Shown: in pieces, positions 1 through 4,866 of the stretch
Layout: the number at the start of each line of letters is the position of its first letter
Numbering within the stretch: the stretch's first letter is position 1
NCBI GenBank assembly: GCA_002361095.1
Contig: DERU01000024.1
Coordinates: 1-5,767 of the forward strand
DNA length: 5,767 nt
DNA from: Lachnospiraceae bacterium UBA3332
GTDB taxonomy: Bacteria; Bacillota; Clostridia; Lachnospirales; Lachnospiraceae
Direction: 5' to 3'
Program-made: the position numbers and the translations under genes
Notes under the pieces: model-generated
What the model was told of the DNA's origin: nothing
The model's input: only the letters and a program-made list of their open reading frames with translations
Database searches by the model: none

Positions 1-368
1 CCCGTCAATAGGCTGAATTTTCTGGGAACCATCTGAATCTGTGTGCTCCCGCATCTGGGACAGCGCACGGTGTCTTGCCGGACAGGCTTTAGGAGCGGAC
101 AGTTGGGGTAGATTTCTTTTAACTGTCTCCTCGCGTCTTCATGATCTAAGGCATCGAAGGTGTATAGTGGGGTAAAATGACTAGATAAAGTTTTCATTAA
201 TGTTCCGCCACCTTCCTCATAATAATACCACTTCGTGGTTTCCTTTGGGGATTCGTCCGGACTGCCGTCCCCCCCAAAAAGAGGCCTGCCGCAAACCGGG
301 CATTTCTCCATATTTTTTACCTTATCGAGCGGAAATATGGTACCGCATTCACAAGTTACATTCGCCAT
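1..368 (-). CDS. Zinc-ribbon protein, 3' end beyond the window (partial)
   Basis: The reading frame opens with ATG at 368 and runs without a stop to base 1, giving 122 complete codons; the C-terminus lies outside the window. Translation begins MANVTCECGT. An N-terminal zinc ribbon is visible as C6-x-C8 and C23-P-V-C26 (KCPVCGRPL). A second half-ribbon, C103-P-R-C106 (RCPRCGSTQ), begins near the edge, and its partner cysteines would be off the window. The middle (about residues 45-95) is charged and aromatic with no motif I recognise. An AGGAGG ribosome binding site at 380-385 lies 11 nt upstream, slightly far but acceptable. The gene has its own promoter (405-434), so it is not simply the tail of the lysis operon. 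Proteins with paired zinc ribbons are common small genes of clostridial prophages; their role is unknown, and binding nucleic acid or protein is only a guess. Codons 31-34 contain a T5G7 homopolymer run. Confidence 0.85.
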   Translation of the reverse strand, partial: MANVTCECGTIFPLDKVKNMEKCPVCGRPLFGGDGSPDESPKETTKWYYYEEGGGTLMKTLSSHFTPLYTFDALDHEDARRQLKEIYPNCPLLKPVRQDTVRCPRCGSTQIQMVPRKFSLLT

Positions 369-404
369 GGCAAAATTTTCCTCCTGTCTTTCAACCTGTC
401 TGTC

Positions 405-434
405 ATTATACCATATCCGTTACGATGGTTTCAA
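405..434 (-). promoter_or_regulatory. Sigma-A promoter with extended -10 for the zinc-ribbon gene
   Basis: On the minus strand, TTGAAA (434-429) is a 5/6 match to the -35 hexamer. An 18-nt spacer follows, then TATAAT (410-405), a perfect -10 hexamer. The bases just before the -10 read TGG, giving the TGn extended -10 motif. Transcription would start near 398, leaving a leader of about 30 nt that contains the AGGAGG at 385-380. It is the best promoter seen anywhere in the window and points only at the zinc-ribbon gene. Confidence 0.75.
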
Positions 435-462
435 TAGATTCCGTCCGCGCCGCCCGGTTTGG

Positions 463-482
463 CCCAGGCCCTTCCCCACCCC
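463..482 (-). other. G-quadruplex motif between the coiled-coil gene and the zinc-ribbon promoter
   Basis: The minus strand carries four G-runs (4, 4, 3 and 3 G) separated by loops of 1, 2 and 3 nt, which meets the canonical G3+N1-7 rule. A fifth GGG lies further downstream (455-453). The motif sits on the RNA-like strand, after the stop of the coiled-coil gene and about 28 nt upstream of the -35 box of the next promoter. Folding is predicted from the pattern only. A role as insulator, pause site or terminator substitute is inference. Confidence 0.45.
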
Positions 483-508
483 ATGAAAAGTAACTGTCAG
501 CCAAAACC

Positions 509-1018
509 CTAAAAACCGGTTTTTAATTTTTGTTTGTAGACATCGTTGATCAGTTCCATCGAAATTTCGACTTCGCCGTTTTCCATACCGTTTTCTTCCA
601 ATATCTTTTCATATTTTTCGTAAATATGGATACAGTGCTTGAAGCTGTCCCTGTTACATGGCTTTCCCTCGGATACTTTTGTGGCAAAATTGTTGATTTC
701 CCATCGCATATCGTCGATTTCCTTGTCCAAAAACATTTGGGTCAGCTTTTTGATATCTGCGGAAATTTCTTCGTCCCTCCGGTCGGAACGCGCTGCGTCG
801 TTTTCGTGTTTTTCCTGCAGTGCGGTAAGGTTTTGGGAAGTCTGAATCAGCAGAGCATGTTCTTCGCGTCGTCTTTGCATCCATTTGGTTTCCAGGCCAA
901 GTTTGCCCACGGTCCACTCAAAGACAGAAGCGATGGCTTTGATTCCTGCAAGAATGACAAGGACGGACAGGAAAACATACGAAAAGTTGATGTGGAGTAA
1001 TTCCTTTATTGCGTCCAT
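509..1018 (-). CDS. Phage membrane-anchored coiled-coil protein near the lysis genes
   Basis: A 169-residue protein. Residues about 13-34 form one hydrophobic membrane segment (YVFLSVLVILAGIKAIAS). A short amphipathic region comes before it, and about 60 residues of charged, heptad-like helix follow (about 45-105, rich in Arg, Glu, Lys and Leu). The C-terminal part (about 100-165) contains IDDMRWEINNFA, IYEKYEKILEENGMENG and a final helix. I recognise this shape as a recurring uncharacterised protein of clostridial prophages, usually close to holin and endolysin. The ATG at 1018 follows GAGGA at 1032-1028 with 9 nt spacing. The gene starts 92 nt after the endolysin stop, and the spacer between them is strongly structured. 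A role in lysis, such as an accessory holin, antiholin or envelope-spanning helper, is inferred from topology and position only. No signal peptide cleavage site or lipobox is seen. Confidence 0.8.
   Translation of the reverse strand: MDAIKELLHINFSYVFLSVLVILAGIKAIASVFEWTVGKLGLETKWMQRRREEHALLIQTSQNLTALQEKHENDAARSDRRDEEISADIKKLTQMFLDKEIDDMRWEINNFATKVSEGKPCNRDSFKHCIHIYEKYEKILEENGMENGEVEISMELINDVYKQKLKTGF
510..525. repeat. 16-bp perfect palindrome over a stop codon
   Basis: TAAAAACCGGTTTTTA is a perfect palindrome covering the last codons and most of the stop codon of the coiled-coil gene. It has no loop, so it is a poor RNA hairpin; as DNA it could be a dimeric protein site. In the ordinary reading it encodes Lys-Thr-Gly-Phe-stop, so it may be chance. 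Confidence 0.4.
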
Positions 1019-1035
1019 GCATGATTTTCCTCATT

Positions 1036-1090
1036 TCTGCGCGGCTATTTGCGCATACCAGGCTTGCGGACGCCGCGCAGACGCAAGCCT
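1036..1090 (-). promoter_or_regulatory. Two interleaved perfect inverted repeats ahead of the coiled-coil gene
   Basis: The spacer holds two perfect inverted repeats. Pair A is TCTGCGCGGC (1036-1045) with GCCGCGCAGA (1072-1081), 10 bp. Pair B is AGGCTTGCG (1060-1068) with CGCAAGCCT (1082-1090), 9 bp. In the minus-strand RNA the order is B', A', B, A, so the stems cross. Because B' and A' abut with no linker, a complete pseudoknot would be strained; two alternative folds are more likely. Stem A ends 3 nt before the GAGGA ribosome binding site at 1032-1028, so choosing that stem could affect translation. Neither stem is followed by a U-run, so this is not a standard terminator. Confidence 0.55.
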
Positions 1091-1110
1091 TGCAGGACAG
1101 GGATTTCACC

Positions 1111-1983
1111 TTACAAAACGGTAACGTAACGGCCGGATATATATCCTTTTTCCGTCTTGTACCAGTTGCCGGATGTTTTGGCAAGCAGCTCTACGGTTTC
1201 CCCTTTGGAATAGAAGCCGACTTTGGCGGCAGATACATCCGGGGCAAAACGGATGTTGAGGTTTCCGGATTGGGTGTTGATTATGCCGGGCAGGTTTATC
1301 GGGATTTCGGAAACCGCAGGCGGGCTGCCCATATCGGCGGACGCATTCCCGTAAAAGATATTCAAGTCTACCTTACCTTTGATGCCGTCTATGATGCCGG
1401 TGGAGGCGTATTGCCAGCCTTCAATACCGGTTCCGATATCCGGCTTTTTGGATACGGGGATCGGATCCGTAATTTTCCTGTCCGATTTGCCGGGATATCT
1501 GGCGATCCATTCCACCCCGCATTTTAAGGCGGATTTGTAGGGCTTGATATAAGAGTGATAGAAACTCATACCCGTGTATAATCCGAAAGCATATCCGTTG
1601 TTTTCTATGACTTCCTGATAAGCGTTTATAATGGAAATCAGGGTATTGCCCAGATTTTTCTGGCAGGCGTCTTCTACGTCAAGATAAACGGTTGTCCTCA
1701 GGCGGTATTGCTTTAAATAGCTTACCACGGTTTGGGCGTCGGTTTTGGCCTTTTCTATGGTTTGGGCATAGCTGTAATTGTATACGCCCAACAGGGGGAT
1801 GCCGCAGGACTGAAAACCGTTTCGGTGGGTGGCGAATAATTTGTCCGGACGCAGATCCTTGCGGATGATTTTGAGGATGGCAAATTGTACGCCTGCCTTT
1901 TTGACCTTATGGTAATCCGTGATTACGTTATAGGCGGAAACATCAATCCCGCGCATACCGGGATGGTTTGTCTGGTTTTCCAT
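1111..1983 (-). CDS. Endolysin: GH25 lysozyme with C-terminal SH3 domain
   Basis: A 290-residue muramidase that would cleave the beta-1,4 bond between N-acetylmuramic acid and N-acetylglucosamine in the host wall at the end of infection. The glycoside hydrolase 25 domain covers about residues 10-215. It begins with GIDVS (Asp14) and carries the catalytic DxE as Asp102-Val-Glu104 in VYLDVED. It ends with GWQYAS (Trp190) and VDLNIF (Asp206). Residues about 235-290 form a bacterial SH3 wall-binding domain (LNIRFAPDVSAAKVG, WYKTEKGYISGRYV). There is no signal peptide, as expected for an endolysin released by a holin. The ATG at 1983 is preceded by AGGAGG at 1996-1991 with 7 nt spacing; this ribosome binding site touches the stop of the holin gene, which is only 12 nt away, so the two are probably co-translated. 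All expected GH25 acidic residues are present, so the enzyme should be active. Confidence 0.95.
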   Translation of the reverse strand: MENQTNHPGMRGIDVSAYNVITDYHKVKKAGVQFAILKIIRKDLRPDKLFATHRNGFQSCGIPLLGVYNYSYAQTIEKAKTDAQTVVSYLKQYRLRTTVYLDVEDACQKNLGNTLISIINAYQEVIENNGYAFGLYTGMSFYHSYIKPYKSALKCGVEWIARYPGKSDRKITDPIPVSKKPDIGTGIEGWQYASTGIIDGIKGKVDLNIFYGNASADMGSPPAVSEIPINLPGIINTQSGNLNIRFAPDVSAAKVGFYSKGETVELLAKTSGNWYKTEKGYISGRYVTVL

Positions 1984-1995
1984 TTTCCGGCCTCC

Positions 1996-2379
1996 TCAAT
2001 TCCTGTTTTGGGTGATAATTTCACGCAAGGCCACAAGCGATTCGTCGATGGTACGGTCAATCCATTTCAGGAAATCTTCCTGGTCGGATACCTTTGACAA
2101 AATGGGATAGTCGGCAAACAGCGTATCAATGACCTGGGCCCTTTTGACGGAACCGGCCTGCTTCCAATCCCCGTAATCCTGTTCCGCGTCCGTGACAAGC
2201 TTTAACATGGTTTGCTGTATCTGCTTTTTCACAATGGCGGTTTTTTCTTCCTCGGATTTGCGCAAATACCGTATGACCTTTTGGAATACGGTGACGGCAA
2301 GTCCCATTACAACTGCGATTGTGGTCCAATTATCGTTTGCAAATTCCAAAAAATTTCTGATACCGTGTAAAATAGGCAT
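1996..2379 (-). CDS. Phage holin, LLH-like family
   Basis: A 127-residue membrane protein that would form the lesion through which the endolysin reaches the wall. A single hydrophobic segment spans about residues 18-34 (NWTTIAVVMGLAVTVFQ). It is followed by a basic and acidic helix (KVIRYLRKSEEEKTAIVKK) and then LVTDAEQDYGDWKQAGSVKR followed by AQVIDTL. The pattern of one N-terminal TM, a coiled coil, then a V-x-x-AE motif and a K-x-x-x-V-I motif is that of the LLH-type (superfamily 6) phage holins. Its position directly before the endolysin supports the call. The ATG at 2379 has AGGAGG at 2391-2386 with 6 nt spacing. The upstream spacer contains the GC-rich palindromic element, and no convincing promoter was found there. 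I am confident it is a lysis membrane protein, less so about the exact family. Confidence 0.75.
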   Translation of the reverse strand: MPILHGIRNFLEFANDNWTTIAVVMGLAVTVFQKVIRYLRKSEEEKTAIVKKQIQQTMLKLVTDAEQDYGDWKQAGSVKRAQVIDTLFADYPILSKVSDQEDFLKWIDRTIDESLVALREIITQNRN

Positions 2380-2400
2380 GATATTCCTCCTGTCTGTTTA

Positions 2401-2509
2401 GGGCGTGTTAGCAAAATCATTCCCGTTGGCTGCACGCCCCGCTTTGCGCGGGATTTGCGCCAAATTCGGGTTATATAGCCCGCTATGCGCCCTTCATTCG
2501 GCGCAAATC
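2401..2509. repeat. GC-rich palindromic element between the desulfurase and holin genes
   Basis: The stretch contains nested inverted repeats. The outer stem is GATTTGCGCC (2452-2461) with GGCGCAAATC (2500-2509), 10 bp perfect. Inside it lies a near-palindrome CGGGTTATATAGCCCG (2467-2482). A further hairpin, CCCGC/GCGGG with a 5-nt loop, sits at about 2438-2452. GGGCGTGTTAGC at 2401 can also pair, with wobble, with GCTATGCGCCC at 2482-2492. The right arm overlaps the last codons of the desulfurase and supplies its stop codon. There is no U-run on the minus strand, so it is not a classical terminator. Its dense, multi-stem make-up resembles REP- or MITE-type intergenic repeats, but no terminal duplication could be shown. 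Confidence 0.5.
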
Positions 2510-3625
2510 TTCCACGCATTGTTTTAATGTTTCGGATACATAATCCAGTTCCTCCCGGGATTCCTGCCCGCTGAGCGTCATCCGGATACAGCTGTGGAGA
2601 TCCTCCTTGGGCATACCGATGGCGGACAGGGCAGGGGAGGCGGCCAAATCCGTGCCGGTGCAGGCGGAGCCGGTGGATACCCGGATCCCGTGCATGTCCA
2701 GCAGAAACAGGAGCGATTCCCCGTCGATGCCCTTAAAGCACATGTATAGATTGTGGGGGAGTCTGTTTCCGGATTCTACGGGAGGGCCGACTAAATAGCT
2801 GTCCGGGATAAGGCGGAGGATGGCGTGGTAGAGATAGTCCCGGCCGGCCGGGGAGACGTGGGCGTAGCGGTAGTCTGTAACGGCTTTTCCCAATGAAGCG
2901 ATGCCCAGAACGTTTTCCGTGCCCCCGACCAGATTGTTTTCCTGCGAACCATAGATCAAAGGATTCAATTTGATGCTGCTTTTTTTCCACAGCACGCCGA
3001 TCCCTTTCAGTGCATGGAGCTTATGGCCGCTGAATGTTAAAATATCGACATAATCTTTCCAAAGCCGCATGTCAACCCGGCGGGAGGGGATGTAACCGGT
3101 GGCATCGGCAACGAGAATGCCGTCATGCTTATGGACAATGGAGCCGATCCCGATTATGTCGTTTATGGAACCGATCTCCGAATTTCCGGCCTCCACACAG
3201 ACCAAAGGTTTCTTTTTCTTGCAAGTCTGCAGGATTTGGGAAAGGTATGTCAAATCGGTTTCCCCTGCGGAATTTACCCGGAGTTTCCGGCTGCATATGC
3301 ATGACGCGCATGCTTTTTGCATGGATTTATGTGAGGTTGGGGAATAAAATACGGCGTACCGGTTTTTCCGTGGGTTTTCGGAAGCGGTTCCTTTCACCGC
3401 CAGAGTGTTTCCGGCCGATCCGGACGGGACAAAGGTTATGTCGCCTGCGGCCGCATGCAGGAAGCCGGCGACGGACTGCCGTGCCTTTGCGATGATCTGT
3501 CTCGGCTTTGTCCCCTGTGCATGCAGGGAGGAGGGATTCCCCCATTGGTCCAAGACGGAACTTAAATATGCTTTCATGGAATCGGACAACGGCGTCGTGG
3601 CCGCATGATCCAAATATACATTCAT
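2483..3625 (-). CDS. Divergent cysteine desulfurase (NifS/IscS-type, PLP-dependent aminotransferase class V)
   Basis: A 380-residue protein of normal length for the family, which removes sulfur from L-cysteine to give alanine and an enzyme-bound persulfide. Visible hallmarks are YLDHAATTP (4-12), GNPSSLHAQG (29-38), His99 in SPTSHK (equivalent to IscS His104), Asp174 in VADATG, the PLP lysine Lys202 in FSGHK, GGTEN (234-238), and the catalytic loop STGSACTG with Cys322. Several usual pocket residues differ by my ungapped alignment to E. coli IscS: Asn155 is Ser149, Gln183 is Gly177, the GATES phosphate loop is SGSAGNT, and the two Arg of the QERGxR segment are Asn and Val. I chose ATG 3625 over GTG 3640 because GAGGA (3638-3634) lies 8 nt before it and the protein then starts like its relatives. 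The gene lies between a strong terminator and the lysis genes, without an obvious promoter. No scaffold (IscU), tRNA thiolase or phosphorothioation gene is in the window, so its sulfur acceptor is unknown. Confidence 0.88.
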   Translation of the reverse strand: MNVYLDHAATTPLSDSMKAYLSSVLDQWGNPSSLHAQGTKPRQIIAKARQSVAGFLHAAAGDITFVPSGSAGNTLAVKGTASENPRKNRYAVFYSPTSHKSMQKACASCICSRKLRVNSAGETDLTYLSQILQTCKKKKPLVCVEAGNSEIGSINDIIGIGSIVHKHDGILVADATGYIPSRRVDMRLWKDYVDILTFSGHKLHALKGIGVLWKKSSIKLNPLIYGSQENNLVGGTENVLGIASLGKAVTDYRYAHVSPAGRDYLYHAILRLIPDSYLVGPPVESGNRLPHNLYMCFKGIDGESLLFLLDMHGIRVSTGSACTGTDLAASPALSAIGMPKEDLHSCIRMTLSGQESREELDYVSETLKQCVEDLRRMKGA

Positions 3626-3667
3626 CGTAGCGTTCCTCACTGGTTTTTCCCATAATCCTTAGGGCGT

Positions 3668-3717
3668 AAAAAAAATGGGAATACAGATTCAAACAGTGAT
3701 GAATCATGTATTCCCAT
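3668..3717 (-). terminator. Strong intrinsic terminator after the structural block
   Basis: On the minus strand, ATGGGAATACA (3717-3707) pairs perfectly with TGTATTCCCAT (3685-3675). One base is bulged, then GATTC (3705-3701) pairs with GAATC (3690-3686) around a 10-nt loop. The 16-bp stem runs straight into eight T (3675-3668). The stop codon TGA (3706-3704) of the preceding zinc protein lies inside the stem, so termination is tied tightly to the gene end. This closes the transcript of the virion genes before the desulfurase. Confidence 0.92.
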
Positions 3718-3979
3718 CGGGGTTTCGGATTTCGTTGACGATTGTCCTGATATGGGGCTGAAATGTTTTGGGTAAAGCGCATCCGTTTAGTATGTTCCGT
3801 GCCTTTTCTTTTGGGATGGTACCGTTTCCATAACCGTAAACGGTCATATAAATTTTGTAACATTCCGCCGTATCCGTAACGGTTCGCCAGGATTTTTGGG
3901 TTTTCATGCTTTTGCAGGTATTGCAGACATGATACCGCTGTCCGCAGATACTGCAGACAGCGTTGTATTCTTTTGCCAT
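3704..3979 (-). CDS. Small phage CxxC-CxxC (zinc-knuckle-like) protein
   Basis: A 91-residue protein beginning MAKEYNAVCSICGQRYHVCN. Cys9, Cys12, Cys19 and Cys22 form a CxxC-x6-CxxC cluster that very probably binds zinc. It is followed by KSWRTVTDTAECYKIYMTVYG and a helix with TIPKEKARNIL. I recognise this as a recurring uncharacterised protein of clostridial phages; the function is not known to me. A longer frame from TTG at 4006 exists, but the ATG at 3979 gives the natural MAKEYN start. The ribosome binding site is poor: a G6 run (3996-3991) lies 11 nt upstream with no AGGAGG, in contrast to its neighbours. It begins 57 nt after the structural gene and ends inside the terminator stem, so it is the last gene of that transcript. 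Confidence 0.8.
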   Translation of the reverse strand: MAKEYNAVCSICGQRYHVCNTCKSMKTQKSWRTVTDTAECYKIYMTVYGYGNGTIPKEKARNILNGCALPKTFQPHIRTIVNEIRNPDGNT

Positions 3980-4014
3980 TTTGGTGGTGTCCCCCCGTGG
4001 CTGCAATATAGAAA

Positions 4015-4028
4015 GGGCTTTACAGCCC
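4015..4028 (-). terminator. Small hairpin after the structural protein gene, possible partial terminator
   Basis: The minus-strand RNA can form GGGCU (4028-4024), a GUAA tetraloop (GNRA type, 4023-4020) and AGCCC (4019-4015), followed by UUUCUAU. The stem is only 5 bp and the U-run short and interrupted, so it would terminate weakly at best. It could lower read-through from the abundant structural gene into the zinc-knuckle gene, or protect the 3' end of the upstream message. Confidence 0.35.
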
Positions 4029-4036
4029 GGTCCATA

Positions 4037-4834
4037 TCAGTCCTTGTAGACGAAAACGGAACACAGTTTTCCGGATTCGTCGCAGTAAGGTTTCTGCAGT
4101 TTATAGGTTACCGCATGCCCGCCGTCGGGAGTCAGGCTGACGTCCACGCTGGAGATATCGATCTGCGCCCGGGGGAAGGTGATCACGCCGATATACTTGA
4201 TGTTGTTGTCGCATTTGTTCCGGAAATAGCAGTGTACATGCAGCGTCCGGATGGGCGGCATGGAGTCGGTGGTTTTTGCAAGGCTGATCGCTTCGGCCAT
4301 TTCCGCTTCATAGTCCACAATGACCCGGCCTGTGGTACCTTCCTGGAAGGTCAGGGTTTTGGCTGCGGCGTCGATGGTAAATTTGCCTTCCGCAGCGGCG
4401 GCGGAAACCTCCAGGGTTTCGCCGAATTCATTGGAGTCGTTCACAAGCTGTACGTATTTGATTTCGGCTCCCGCAGTCCCCACGGGAACGTATTTCAGGA
4501 CGACCTTGTTATCCATGATTTCCAGGACTTCGCTTACGGGCGCGACGATTTTCTTGTCCTCGGTTGCGACGACCTTTTCGGAAGAAAACTGTTCCGCAAG
4601 CAGGTCGAAAGAGTGGATGGCGTTGGTGTAAGAAAGGGTACCCTGCGCGGCATTGTAAAAGGTTACGATTTCCGCGCCCTGCGCGTCCGTGACCGGCGTG
4701 CCTTCGGACGTGAAATTCAAGGTGGGCTCTTTGACATTCGTCAGCCTGCTTAGCAGCTGCCTGGTGGTGGGGTCGAATTCCTCGATGTACCTGATTTTCT
4801 CAAATACAACTTCGTTGGGGTTAAATTTGGTCAT
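4037..4834 (-). CDS. Probable phage virion structural protein (tail or coat type)
   Basis: A 265-residue protein, acidic, with no membrane segment and few cysteines. The N-terminal part (MTKFNPNEVVFEKIRYIEEF) is followed by alternating beta-strand-like segments. An Ala-rich middle (LEVSAAAAEGKFTIDAAAKT, 141-160) has the look of an immunoglobulin-like or decoration insertion. The C-terminal part (IRTLHVHCYFRNKC, IGVITFPRAQIDISSVDVSL, 3' end CSVFVYKD) resembles structural proteins of clostridial phages that I recognise in general form but cannot name precisely; a tail-tube or other repeated virion subunit is the best guess. An in-frame ATG at 4855 lies upstream, but the AAAGGAGG at 4850-4843 overlaps codons after it and sits 8 nt before the ATG at 4834, which decides the start. 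The gene begins 32 nt after its upstream neighbour and is clearly co-transcribed with it. Confidence 0.65.
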   Translation of the reverse strand: MTKFNPNEVVFEKIRYIEEFDPTTRQLLSRLTNVKEPTLNFTSEGTPVTDAQGAEIVTFYNAAQGTLSYTNAIHSFDLLAEQFSSEKVVATEDKKIVAPVSEVLEIMDNKVVLKYVPVGTAGAEIKYVQLVNDSNEFGETLEVSAAAAEGKFTIDAAAKTLTFQEGTTGRVIVDYEAEMAEAISLAKTTDSMPPIRTLHVHCYFRNKCDNNIKYIGVITFPRAQIDISSVDVSLTPDGGHAVTYKLQKPYCDESGKLCSVFVYKD

Positions 4835-4866
4835 GTTTGATTCCTCCTTTTTCATCGGGAGCGCCG

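Noticed and set aside
530..1000. Plus-strand open frame opposite the coiled-coil gene.
   Set aside because: The Phe- and Val-rich product is what a reversed Lys/Glu-rich coiled coil gives; the minus-strand gene has the ribosome binding site and family resemblance.
1009..1527. Plus-strand open frame opposite the endolysin.
   Set aside because: It lies across the clear GH25 gene and the structured spacer, with no ribosome binding site and no plausible protein features.
2839..2852. 14-bp perfect palindrome CCCGGCCGGCCGGG.
   Set aside because: It lies inside the desulfurase coding sequence (Ser-Pro-Ala-Gly-Arg) and is explained by GC-rich codons; no link to a spacer or regulatory site.
3625..3640. 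GTG at 3640 as the desulfurase start.
   Set aside because: The GAGGA that would serve as ribosome binding site lies within this extension, and the ATG at 3625 gives the family-typical YLDHAATTP start.
3896..4753. Long plus-strand open frame antisense to the structural protein gene.
   Set aside because: It is a mirror of codon use in the minus-strand gene, lacks a ribosome binding site and crosses a gene boundary and its spacer. Its product has no recognisable domain.
4834..4855. ATG at 4855 as the start of the structural protein.
   Set aside because: The AAAGGAGG site lies inside this extension and is correctly spaced for the ATG at 4834.
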